A stretch of 13,714 bases of DNA from Bacteriovoracaceae bacterium UBA4573. GTDB lineage: Bacteria > Bdellovibrionota > UBA1018 > UBA923. A program made the position numbers and the translations under genes. A model generated the notes under the pieces. The model had not been told where the DNA came from. It did not search any database and worked only from the letters and a program-made list of their open reading frames with translations. Below are positions 1 through 7,141 of the stretch, piece by piece (position 1 is the stretch's first letter; every line of letters begins with the position of its first letter). The DNA is taken from the NCBI GenBank assembly GCA_002387735.1, contig DGKJ01000086.1, positions 1 through 13,714 of the forward strand. The letters run 5' to 3'.

Positions 1-27
1 TAAAACCTCCTGTCCCCACTGGCAGCC

Positions 28-1263
28 GTGATCGAAACTTCCGTTCAAAAAGAGCAGACGAGCTTTCGGGTCACGACCGCTGCCAGCAATTCGATCAAAG
101 TGTTCAAGCTGCTCACTCAATTAATAGTTAGTCCCGGACTCAATATTAGCGAATTCGAACGCATTAAAGGCGAAACGCTCGACTACTTAAAAGAACAGTT
201 TCCCCGCGAAGATCAAGAAGAACTCGGAAAGGCGGCACTAGATCTTGCGATCTATGGCAAGGGTCACCCCTACGCCCACCCGGTTGCCGGATTAAGCGCC
301 GACGTTCAGACGATCACTCACGAAGAGGCCGTGGCTTTTTACAAAAAATATTTCACCCAGAAACGAATTATCGTAGCCGCAGCGGGACGAGTCACAGACG
401 AGCTAAAACGCGCAATGTTAGAACTAGAGGCCGCGCTCCCCGCTGGGGATTCTTCTTCCACTAAAATTCCACCTGCCCCAGTGAATAAGGGTATTTCGGT
501 TACCATCGTCGAGGGTCCTTTTGATGGCACAGGAGTACACCTTGGTCACGCACTTCCAATCAATCGGCGCGATGAACGGTTTGCGCAGCTTGTATTGGCG
601 GCAAACGGTTTCGGAAAACACCGCAGCTTCGTGGGCCGACTCATGCATGTGGTGCGCGAAGTCCGGGGCTTAAATTACGGAACCTATTCCTACGTGGAAG
701 ACTTTCCGTACGGCGGCCGACTTCTGACAGAACCCTTGCAGGTAGCACGGCAAATTCAAGCGTTCACGGTTTGGGGACGTCCTACTCCTCATGAGAACGG
801 CTGTTTTTTGACACGCCAAATTTTTCGTGAACTTCAGTCGCTGAAAACTCAGGGGCTGACTACTGAAGAGTTCACGAGAACCAAAAGTCATCTTCAGGGG
901 GCGTTGCCCATATTGGGAAGTCCGCTCGAACGACGTCTCGGCTACGCCGTAGATTCGGTATTCTATGGCACACCGTCTAACTATTTGGCGGAGTTGGTAA
1001 CGCGTCTTTCACGCGCATCAAACGAGGCTGTTAAAAATACAATTCAAAAATATATAGACACCGACAATCTACATTTAGTTTTGGTCACCAAGAACGCCGA
1101 GGCGCTAAAGGTTCGGTTGAAAGAAAAAGAATGTACGATTCAGTACGCTCCGGGTATCGACAAATCCGAGTCGATAAAGACCGAAGACCGAGAAATTGCG
1201 GCATTCCCTATTGCGATAAAAGAAGAACGCATTCGGATTGTCCGATCCGATCAATTGTTTTAA
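28..1263 (+). CDS. M16 (insulinase-type) peptidase, N-terminally truncated or broken
   Basis: The protein resembles the later part of an M16 zinc peptidase. Its first ~50 residues match the usual stretch after the active site (ETSVQKEQTSF, then SPGLNISEFERIKGE). The HPYAHPVAG motif lies at about 80-88. The second-domain R/Y signature is seen in REVRGLNYGTYSY, about 210-222. The HXXEH zinc site expected some 70 residues before this start is absent. M16-like sequence appears to continue upstream of the GTG at 28 (LLSPLAAVIE), but an in-frame TAA sits at 1-3 and no Shine-Dalgarno precedes the GTG. It is therefore either a pseudogene remnant, a frameshifted gene, or a non-catalytic M16 half paired with another subunit, as in some two-gene M16 systems. 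The next gene starts 22 nt downstream, which suggests co-transcription. The family call is fairly sure; catalytic function cannot be claimed. Confidence 0.7.
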   Translation: MIETSVQKEQTSFRVTTAASNSIKVFKLLTQLIVSPGLNISEFERIKGETLDYLKEQFPREDQEELGKAALDLAIYGKGHPYAHPVAGLSADVQTITHEEAVAFYKKYFTQKRIIVAAAGRVTDELKRAMLELEAALPAGDSSSTKIPPAPVNKGISVTIVEGPFDGTGVHLGHALPINRRDERFAQLVLAANGFGKHRSFVGRLMHVVREVRGLNYGTYSYVEDFPYGGRLLTEPLQVARQIQAFTVWGRPTPHENGCFLTRQIFRELQSLKTQGLTTEEFTRTKSHLQGALPILGSPLERRLGYAVDSVFYGTPSNYLAELVTRLSRASNEAVKNTIQKYIDTDNLHLVLVTKNAEALKVRLKEKECTIQYAPGIDKSESIKTEDREIAAFPIAIKEERIRIVRSDQLF

Positions 1264-1285
1264 ATGACATTCAGAGGATTTTGGC

Positions 1286-2065
1286 ATGACAGTTTTACGA
1301 ACTTTGTTATTTTTTTCTTTATTCTCGGTCGCGGGAGCGGCCGCAACCTCGCATCGAGCGTTTGCAGGTAAAATTTTTGCTTTCCCTCACCTACTACCGT
1401 CTCCTTTTACCTTGCCCGCAGGCCAACTTTCCTACGGCACCGAAGTAGCGCTCGGTATCACCGATTTTTTTCAAGTTGGTACCAACATTCTTCGTGACGC
1501 ATACCGAATATTTAATGCTAACGCGCGACTTTGCATGATCGATCTACCGGCTTTCGCTTTTTCGCCGTTCGTGAGTTTTGAGAGTTTCAACTACCGGCAC
1601 ATCGATTCGTCCAATCCAGATCTGCGGGTTACGTCTTGGATGCCTGGTGCAGTGGCCGCGTTTGAAATATCGCAAACATTTGCACTCTTCACCGGTGGAA
1701 ACGTAAATATTACCAAGACCCCATTGATTGAACAAAACCTTACGACCAGTGCGCTTCTAAAGGGCGCGACCATACAATCGGATCTTGCTTGGGCCTATCA
1801 GGCTGTAGGGTACGGCGCGGCGGCACCAAAAAAAATAAAAAGTACTGAAGATATCGAACCCGACAGGCTTCCCAAACCAATACGAGGCAAACATCTCGGA
1901 AACGTACTCTCTGGTGGTGTGAGTTACGATTTAAACTACAAACTTTTTGGATTGGGAATTAGTCACCACTGGCAGGGTTTTCACTTGGGAGTGCATTACT
2001 ATCCGAAGGCCTCGAAGTTTCCGCTGCAACCGATTGTCTCAGGTGGCGGGTCGTTAGATCTGTAG
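1286..2065 (+). CDS. exported beta-barrel-like outer membrane protein, hypothetical
   Basis: 259 residues. A clear signal peptide (hydrophobic residues 5-20) has a likely cleavage site after AFA, about residue 27. The mature part has repeated short amphipathic strands rich in Gly, Tyr, Phe and Ser. An opening LPAGQLSYGTEVALGITDFF (residues 43-62) resembles the first strands of small outer membrane barrels in which the protein measures its background as 'GITD...VGTN'. Residues about 181-202 form a charged, proline-rich loop. The C-terminus ends in Leu rather than the classical aromatic. AGAGGA at 1273-1278 gives a good Shine-Dalgarno 7 nt before the ATG. It follows the M16 gene by 22 nt and ends 3 nt before the converging gene on the other strand. 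Function unknown; outer membrane location is inferred. Confidence 0.65.
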   Translation: MTVLRTLLFFSLFSVAGAAATSHRAFAGKIFAFPHLLPSPFTLPAGQLSYGTEVALGITDFFQVGTNILRDAYRIFNANARLCMIDLPAFAFSPFVSFESFNYRHIDSSNPDLRVTSWMPGAVAAFEISQTFALFTGGNVNITKTPLIEQNLTTSALLKGATIQSDLAWAYQAVGYGAAAPKKIKSTEDIEPDRLPKPIRGKHLGNVLSGGVSYDLNYKLFGLGISHHWQGFHLGVHYYPKASKFPLQPIVSGGGSLDL

Positions 2066-2068
2066 GTT

Positions 2069-3136
2069 TTAATCTGAATTCCCGGGGCGCCAGACAAGCT
2101 GAAAATAATCGACCGCCTCGCTGCCCACATAATAAAGTATTGCCAACGTACCGGCACCGATGGCGCCAAGATACAGCGGCCGCACCAAATACCGAGATAC
2201 GCCCTGCAAAAGTCGAGCTCCTCGAATGTCTTTTCGCACGAGGTCTAATCGAATTCCGGCTTTCCTTTGGGCCTCCAAATCTATGAGCGCTTTAGCGAAC
2301 TGCAATTGAACTTCGCTCGATCTAGGAGACATCTCTAGACCAGTAGCAAACGGCAATACTTCGCGCCAAAGCTCGGCAGGCACCGCGTAGCGTTTCATTC
2401 GTTCGATAACCGCAACGGAAACCTCCAAGTCGGAAAACAGCGACTCTCCTTCCAGGCTCGAGTTCCTGGCGAGTTCTATCCTAAATACCGATCGCAAGTG
2501 GGCAAGGGAAGCGGTCGGGTCGACATAAAAATATTTTGCACCACCGCCAACACCGGACCAGACCGAACCCCCCTGGCCTATGGTTCCTAGCGCATATATC
2601 GACGGGTCCATTAAATAACGAACGGGTGATTGTTCTACTCGATCCAAAAGTCGCTCTAAAAGCGGGTCGCGTCTAAAATTAAAAAGTTGGCGCACACTTT
2701 CGACCCAAAACATTACGGGTCGCTCTTCGAGTGGACGCAAACGCATGGCCTCAATCGCATCAGAAGTGAAAAATTTTAAAACAACACTCTTGGCGCTACC
2801 ACTCGCGCTCGCAGTAGCGATTCCTGATTCGAGCGTCTCCGGAAGCGCCCACGGGACTTCACGATAGCGAATATTGCGCCTTAATAATTTTGCGCGAAAT
2901 TTATTGGAACGCTCCACTAGGTCGTCTATCCGCGGCAGAGATCTAGCGTCTGGTGCAGCGAATACCGCAGGATTTTGCGAAAGCGCCTGCCCTACTATCA
3001 TCTGACAGCCGCCATCTTCGTCTGCGCGAAGATTGGTGCTCGCCAGCAAAGCCAAGCTCAATACTAATAATGGTAAAACTGAGACCCTACCCCACACTTT
3101 TACACCCCGGGCTACGGCTATCTCAAGCCATTGCAC
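2069..3136 (-). CDS. unrecognised membrane/exported protein with N- and C-terminal hydrophobic segments
   Basis: 355 residues from a GTG at 3136; I do not recognise the family. A hydrophobic stretch at about 20-32 followed by a small-residue region and ADEDGGC looks like a signal peptide or anchor. A second hydrophobic segment lies at about 321-337 (LYLGAIGAGTLAILYYVG). The part between is soluble, with a central Gly-rich stretch near 184-200 and helical, Arg/Leu-rich ends. No strong Shine-Dalgarno precedes the GTG. A second in-frame GTG at codon 14 would still keep the signal sequence, so the start is uncertain. It lies 16 nt downstream of the HEXXH peptidase gene and is probably co-transcribed with it. 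A membrane-tethered partner, chaperone or inhibitor of the peptidase is possible but only from context. Confidence 0.6.
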   Translation of the reverse strand: MQWLEIAVARGVKVWGRVSVLPLLVLSLALLASTNLRADEDGGCQMIVGQALSQNPAVFAAPDARSLPRIDDLVERSNKFRAKLLRRNIRYREVPWALPETLESGIATASASGSAKSVVLKFFTSDAIEAMRLRPLEERPVMFWVESVRQLFNFRRDPLLERLLDRVEQSPVRYLMDPSIYALGTIGQGGSVWSGVGGGAKYFYVDPTASLAHLRSVFRIELARNSSLEGESLFSDLEVSVAVIERMKRYAVPAELWREVLPFATGLEMSPRSSEVQLQFAKALIDLEAQRKAGIRLDLVRKDIRGARLLQGVSRYLVRPLYLGAIGAGTLAILYYVGSEAVDYFQLVWRPGNSD

Positions 3137-3152
3137 GTGTCAAACCGAGGCG

Positions 3153-4286
3153 CTACCGAGTCCTGCGAAACAAATGACCCTCTCTCAAGTACCCTCGGTA
3201 ACGGTCATCCAGGGTCAGCGTTTCACTAAAAAATCCCCGTACCCATTCGTCCTGAAATCCGTAGAGGCTTTTCGGCAACGCCTTTACCAGCAAATCTACC
3301 GCGCCTTTAAAAGTCGCATCAGCGTCATTGAATACTTCGATCGACCGAAACACCGCACGATCAATTTCGATTCCGGAAAACTCTAACTGCATGGCTCGCT
3401 CGCGAAAGCGCCAAAGCTCACTCGCAAACACATGGCCAATTTGATGCGGCTCCGGGTGCGATATGACCGGCCGTTTACGCAGGTCGCGAATCCAGTTTCG
3501 ATTTCTGCCCGAGGCGTATTCGGCAATGGCCGGGTGCCGTTGGATAGCTGCGGCGAAATAATCTGCGTAGCCTTCCTCCATAGCTGCATGAACTAAATTT
3601 TTGGGATTTCGATTGATCGTGGTTCGATCAACAACGGCGTGAGTGATTTCGTGAGCCACTACGCTTGCGTCTTTTAAAAACGATTGAAATCCGTCACGAA
3701 TCGGTCCATCGAGTAGATGAATCACTCCCACACTACGATGGTAAACCGCAGTCGATCTCAGTGAACGGGCCGCGTACAACATCATAGGCCGGCCAAGTGT
3801 CTCGAACCCGAGGCGCTCGAAATAGGCGACAGTTCGGTCTGCGTGGTAAAACAGATTCAGATGTTCGAACACTCGCGTTCGACTTCGATATAGTTGATTG
3901 GAACCGGGGCGCGGAAGACTAGCTACATCCAGACTTCTCTCTCTTATTCCGTTTACTGATTCAACGACGGTTCCTTGGTCTTTCAATACAACTGCCCTTG
4001 AATTCATGAGGATAAGATCCGACGAAAGTTCCGCATAATTCTGCACACGCCGCAGCGACGAGTGCCCCGGGTGGACAGGGTAGACCGAAATTGTTGTTAG
4101 GATTTCGCCACAGTCCCGTTCTGCAACCTTGCGATCAAGAGCTTCCCAGACTTCGGGGCCAATATAATATGGAATGGGGGGAGACGCTGAAAATGCGGTT
4201 CTGAGAGCGCCGAAAAACGCGAGGAAAACCACTCCCCACGTCATCGCTCCGCGCGCAAATCCCCTGAACAATACCCCGTTGTCCAC
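3153..4286 (-). CDS. secreted HEXXH zinc metallopeptidase (gluzincin, thermolysin/fungalysin-like)
   Basis: Numbered from the upstream TTG at 4292 (379 residues), the zinc site is HEITH at 214-218. The likely third ligand is Glu240 in EEGYADYF (239-246), the glutamate-helix signature of gluzincins. LFYHADRTVAYFERLGF (147-163) and HQIGHVFASELWRFR (283-297) match the flanking helices typical of M4/M36 peptidases. An N-terminal hydrophobic segment (about 17-35 of the long form) acts as signal peptide or anchor, so it should act in the periplasm or outside the cell. I chose GTG 4286 (377 residues) because GGGGGA lies about 9 nt upstream, against about 3 nt for the TTG. ATG at codon 17 is a further option. 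It heads a two-gene unit with the membrane protein downstream. Substrate unknown; predicted secreted peptidase is well supported. Confidence 0.8.
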   Translation of the reverse strand: MDNGVLFRGFARGAMTWGVVFLAFFGALRTAFSASPPIPYYIGPEVWEALDRKVAERDCGEILTTISVYPVHPGHSSLRRVQNYAELSSDLILMNSRAVVLKDQGTVVESVNGIRERSLDVASLPRPGSNQLYRSRTRVFEHLNLFYHADRTVAYFERLGFETLGRPMMLYAARSLRSTAVYHRSVGVIHLLDGPIRDGFQSFLKDASVVAHEITHAVVDRTTINRNPKNLVHAAMEEGYADYFAAAIQRHPAIAEYASGRNRNWIRDLRKRPVISHPEPHQIGHVFASELWRFRERAMQLEFSGIEIDRAVFRSIEVFNDADATFKGAVDLLVKALPKSLYGFQDEWVRGFFSETLTLDDRYRGYLREGHLFRRTR

Positions 4287-4329
4287 GATCAATTTCCCCC
4301 AGGGGTCCAGTAACCTCTTGCTCAGGTGT

Positions 4330-4357
4330 TTGACAATACTTGTAAGATTTACATGCT
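4330..4357 (+). promoter_or_regulatory. candidate sigma70 promoter for the small helical protein gene
   Basis: A perfect TTGACA at 4330-4335 is followed after 16 nt by CATGCT (4352-4357), a weak -10. Transcription would begin near 4364, leaving about 86 nt of leader before the ATG at 4451. It sits between divergent genes. Confidence 0.35.
4341..4353. repeat. short inverted repeat inside promoter spacer
   Basis: TGTAA-GAT-TTACA is a perfect 5-bp dyad with a 3-nt centre. It lies between the -35 and -10 of the candidate promoter, so it could be an operator, but so short a dyad can occur by chance. Confidence 0.3.
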
Positions 4358-4450
4358 TCGGGATTTGAAAAACGCGCTCGTCAACTAGGGTTCATTGCGG
4401 CACCAAACTTGCTTTGGTACCAGCCGGAGTACCGGGGGAGAACCTGTTCC

Positions 4451-4771
4451 ATGTCGGATCAAACTAACAAACAGACCGAAAACGTTATCAGCCTCAATAG
4501 CTTTCGTTCGCTGCAAAGTTTGCGCGAAAAGGCCAAGCCCTATCGCCAGCGCATTGAACAAATGGACAAGGCCGGCCTTTTGATCGAACTTATACATTAC
4601 GACGAACTTTATAAGAAAAACCCGAACGACGTGTCGTTCACGATTCGCGCCGAGCAGCTAATGGAAGTGCTTGAAGCTCGAGCAGAGTTGACCGAACTGC
4701 GTGAGCTTGCGCGTGAACTGCACGGCAAATTGCGCTCCCGCCTTCACAGCCAACTCTCCCAAGCAAAATAA
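4451..4771 (+). CDS. small charged helical protein, hypothetical
   Basis: 106 residues, no signal peptide or membrane segment, so cytoplasmic. Almost all of it is predicted helical by composition: alternating Leu/Glu/Arg/Lys from residue 18 onward, with a heptad-like AELTELRELARELHGKLRS stretch near the C-terminus that suggests a coiled coil. The N-terminus (about 1-13) is polar and Asn/Gln-rich. I do not recognise the family. ATG 4451 is preceded by GGGGGAG at about 4434-4440 with roughly 10 nt spacing. An upstream TTG at 4409 would add 14 residues that look non-coding. It diverges from the peptidase unit and converges on the PhoH gene with an 11-nt gap. An adaptor or regulatory role is possible but unsupported. 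Confidence 0.65.
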   Translation: MSDQTNKQTENVISLNSFRSLQSLREKAKPYRQRIEQMDKAGLLIELIHYDELYKKNPNDVSFTIRAEQLMEVLEARAELTELRELARELHGKLRSRLHSQLSQAK

Positions 4772-4782
4772 ATTCGACTTCT

Positions 4783-6099
4783 TTAGAGCAAGTTGCTCGC
4801 CAGCTCTGAGAGTTTACTTCGCTCGCCCTTGACGAGTGAAATATGCCCGGAGATCGATTCGTCTTTGAATCGCTCGACCACATACGCGAGCCCGTTGTTG
4901 TTGGAATCTACGTACGGGTTATCGATTTGAAAACAGTCCCCCGTTAGGACAATTTTGGTAGCATCGCCGGCTCGGGTGATGATTGTTTTGATTTCATGCG
5001 GAGTTAAATTCTGCGCCTCATCTACAATCATGAACTGGTTCGGTATGCTGCGGCCACGAATGTAGGTAAGCGGTTCAATGCACAAAAGCCCTTGATTCAT
5101 GAGCTCTTGGCAGCCTTTACCCGCCCCTCTTCGCGCCTTCACCGGACTGGCGCCAAAAAGAAAATCGATGTTGTCGTAGATTGGCTGCATCCAAGGGTTC
5201 AATTTTTCCTCGATATCACCCGGTAAAAATCCGATATCTTTGCCAAGCGGAAACACCGGACGACTGACGAGCAAGCGATGAAAAATACCTTCGTCGACTG
5301 TTTTCGCAAGTCCTGCCGCGATGGCGAGCAACGTTTTACCCGTACCCGCTTTGCCGACAAGGCTTACGAGTTTGATCTCGTCGTTTAAAAGCATGTCGAT
5401 GGCAAATGACTGCTCTGCGTTTTTCGGAAAAATTCCCCACAATCCCTCAGCTGGTTTGTAGAGCGGCACAATACAGTCGATCTCGCGATTGAACCGCCCC
5501 ATCGCCGTGTGATGGGGGTTGGTGGAATCTTTCATGATCACGTACTGGTTCGCACGCAAGTGATGGTCTTTGAGTTGCACCTTTTTTTGGGCGTAAAACT
5601 CGTCAACTACTTCCGGCGGAACTTGCAAGGTCGCGACCCCCGAATAAAGGTCTTCGGAGTGAGTGTGCGTTGGCTCGTAATCTTCGGCATCGAGTCCAAG
5701 CGCGTCGGCCTTAATTCGTAAATTAGTGTCTTTGGTTACGAATACGACCGGTCGCTTTGGTGCGAGTTTTCGCATATTCATCGCGGTTGCGAGAATGCGA
5801 TTATCTGCACGATCGGCCGAGAGTTCGGTTGGTAGCGGACCGCCCGAACCAAGTTCGACCATGAGTATTGCCCCGTTCGGCAGTTTTACACCTTGGGAGA
5901 GCTGGCCCTGTTTTCGAATTTGGTCCATCAACCGAGAAAACTGCCGCGCATTCCGGCCGTTTTCACTCATTTCGCGTTTGAATCGATCAATTTCCTCGAT
6001 CACGGTGATCGGAATGATCACATCGTTTGAACCAAATTTGTTGATCGCCAAAGGGTCGAACAAAAGAACATTGGTGTCGAGTACGAAAGCTTTTCTCAA
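4783..6099 (-). CDS. phoH2: PIN-PhoH ATPase (PhoH2-type), putative RNA helicase/nuclease
   Basis: 438 residues. The N-terminal PIN domain (about 1-150) shows the acidic metal-binding residues Asp8 (LDTNVL), Glu35/36, Asp99 (RADNRIL) and Asp124 (VTKDTNLR). The C-terminal PhoH P-loop ATPase (about 225-435) has Walker A GKAGTGKT at 249-256, Walker B MIVDEAQN at 357-364, the TGDCFQID motif at 387-393 and the KGERS motif near 424-428. PIN-PhoH proteins are known as ATP-dependent RNA-unwinding and RNA-cutting enzymes, so a cytoplasmic RNA role is expected. The start is TTG at 6099. An AAAGGAG Shine-Dalgarno at 6112-6106 lies 6 nt upstream and supports it. The TTG overlaps the TGA of the preceding GYF-PilZ gene (TTGA), so translation is likely coupled. 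All key motifs are intact. Confidence 0.93.
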   Translation of the reverse strand: MRKAFVLDTNVLLFDPLAINKFGSNDVIIPITVIEEIDRFKREMSENGRNARQFSRLMDQIRKQGQLSQGVKLPNGAILMVELGSGGPLPTELSADRADNRILATAMNMRKLAPKRPVVFVTKDTNLRIKADALGLDAEDYEPTHTHSEDLYSGVATLQVPPEVVDEFYAQKKVQLKDHHLRANQYVIMKDSTNPHHTAMGRFNREIDCIVPLYKPAEGLWGIFPKNAEQSFAIDMLLNDEIKLVSLVGKAGTGKTLLAIAAGLAKTVDEGIFHRLLVSRPVFPLGKDIGFLPGDIEEKLNPWMQPIYDNIDFLFGASPVKARRGAGKGCQELMNQGLLCIEPLTYIRGRSIPNQFMIVDEAQNLTPHEIKTIITRAGDATKIVLTGDCFQIDNPYVDSNNNGLAYVVERFKDESISGHISLVKGERSKLSELASNLL

Positions 6100-6935
6100 C
6101 GAGAGCTCCTTTCAGTGACGAACTTGGAAATACGCTTACGATCAGAATCAGAGATCGCTACAAATCGCAGACAATAGCCGGACACGGGAGAACGTTGCAC
6201 CGAAACCACTTCAGCCACTGCATTAAAGGCTGAAAGGTCCGACTCACGAAAATGAATTTTCAAGCGGGATCCTACTTTATGCGACACGTGGTCGGCCGCT
6301 AAAAATAAGCCACCCTCTCCAATCACCATGGATTGACCCTCAACAACGTTTTTATTGTCGTGGGCAATGACATCCACTTTATAGGGCGCTCTTGGAAACT
6401 TTCGTTTAATTAAAATATCCATACCAGGCGCATCGCCTAGTCTGCGCATTGCATCTGGCGAAAACTCTCCAACGTGTGAAAGCTTTTGCCAGGTTGCAAA
6501 CCCAGGCCGCCAAACAAATGAATTATTAGTGACTTCTTTACGTTGAAGTTGCCCAACAAGGTCGGCCGCAGAATAGGGACCAAATTTCTTTTTATCGCGA
6601 ATCACAAACCATATCGGATCAGCCGAAACTCCCACTGCCGCCGCAATGCTCGTCCCCGCCGAAGTCGAGACCTGCCCCGCTTGAGCTCGTGCTCGTCGTT
6701 CGCGAAGTTCTGAGAGTTCCACCACTTTTTTTGGCGAACCCTTAGGTTTACTTTCAAACTCCGGGTGACGTTCGCGTAGTTCGGGAATCTCGGCCAAGAG
6801 CTTCCATTCACCTTCTGCATGAACCCATGCACTAAATGGTACGGCACCATCCTTTACCGAACGTTCAAGTTCTGCGGCGGTGAGCGGCCCGTAATCCTTG
6901 CCTGAAGCCCTAATATGATAGGTTCCTTGATCCAC
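6096..6935 (-). CDS. GYF-GYF-PilZ domain protein
   Basis: From GTG 6935 this is a 279-residue cytoplasmic protein. It has two GYF_2-like domains: about 5-53 (YHIRASGKDYGPLTAAEL, W at the end) and about 108-157 (WFVIRDKKKFGPYSAADL, ending in WQKL). Both carry the GP[L/Y] turn and the W of the fold. A charged linker separates them. A C-terminal PilZ-like domain (about 178-273) keeps RxxxR in RKFPR (178-182). Its second motif reads VIGEGGLFL, not the usual D/NxSxxG, so c-di-GMP binding is doubtful. PilZ proteins usually act as c-di-GMP receptors; GYF domains bind proline-rich partners. The GTG start has GAGGA 8 nt upstream (6944-6948) and lies just below a candidate promoter. The alternative TTG at 6986 would fall at the predicted transcription start. 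It is translationally coupled to the PhoH gene. Confidence 0.82.
   Translation of the reverse strand: MDQGTYHIRASGKDYGPLTAAELERSVKDGAVPFSAWVHAEGEWKLLAEIPELRERHPEFESKPKGSPKKVVELSELRERRARAQAGQVSTSAGTSIAAAVGVSADPIWFVIRDKKKFGPYSAADLVGQLQRKEVTNNSFVWRPGFATWQKLSHVGEFSPDAMRRLGDAPGMDILIKRKFPRAPYKVDVIAHDNKNVVEGQSMVIGEGGLFLAADHVSHKVGSRLKIHFRESDLSAFNAVAEVVSVQRSPVSGYCLRFVAISDSDRKRISKFVTERSSR
6106..6112 (-). promoter_or_regulatory. strong ribosome binding site fixing the TTG start of the PhoH gene
   Basis: AAAGGAG on the minus strand lies inside the end of the upstream coding region, 6 nt before the TTG at 6099. It supports an unusual start codon. Confidence 0.75.
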
Positions 6936-6991
6936 GCTAAGTGTCCTCGACAATCTTAAGGGCCCCGGTTTCGCCCGACCCCTCAACGTCG

Positions 6992-7020
6992 ATCCTATTG
7001 AAATAGAAACGGGATAGCAA
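6992..7020 (-). promoter_or_regulatory. candidate sigma70 promoter for the GYF-PilZ/PhoH pair
   Basis: On the minus strand TTGCTA (7020-7015), a 17-nt spacer, and TAGGAT (6997-6992) each match 4 of 6 consensus positions. Predicted start of transcription is near 6985, about 50 nt before the GTG at 6935. Confidence 0.4.
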
Positions 7021-7063
7021 AAAAAACTAAAGATTCTCGCTATTTATGCGATGCATTAATTAC

Positions 7064-7092
7064 TTGATAACAACCGACTTAAAAAGTAAACT
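7064..7092 (+). promoter_or_regulatory. candidate sigma70 promoter of the VWA-channel operon
   Basis: TTGATA at 7064-7069, a 17-nt spacer, and TAAACT at 7087-7092. Start of transcription would be near 7099, about 43 nt before the ATG of the lipoprotein gene at 7142. Confidence 0.5.
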
Positions 7093-7104
7093 ATTCCCGT
7101 AACT

Positions 7105-7120
7105 GTTAAATTATTTTAAC
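7105..7120. repeat. AT-rich inverted repeat in the leader of the VWA-channel operon
   Basis: GTTAAA-TTAT-TTTAAC is a perfect 6-bp dyad. It lies between the predicted transcription start and the GAGGA ribosome site at 7130-7134. It could be an operator or a small hairpin. Confidence 0.35.
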
Positions 7121-7141
7121 AAGCAAGTTGAGGAACCGGCC

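Noticed and set aside
3033..3386. 117-codon plus-strand frame across the junction of the peptidase and its neighbour
   Set aside because: Antisense to two better-supported genes; composition looks like a shadow frame.
4786..4798. Inverted repeat GAGCAA-G-TTGCTC between convergent genes
   Set aside because: One-base loop and location in the last codons of the PhoH gene make a functional terminator unlikely.
5726..6118. 130-codon open frame opposite the PhoH gene
   Set aside because: It lies wholly antisense to a strongly supported PIN domain and has no recognisable protein features.
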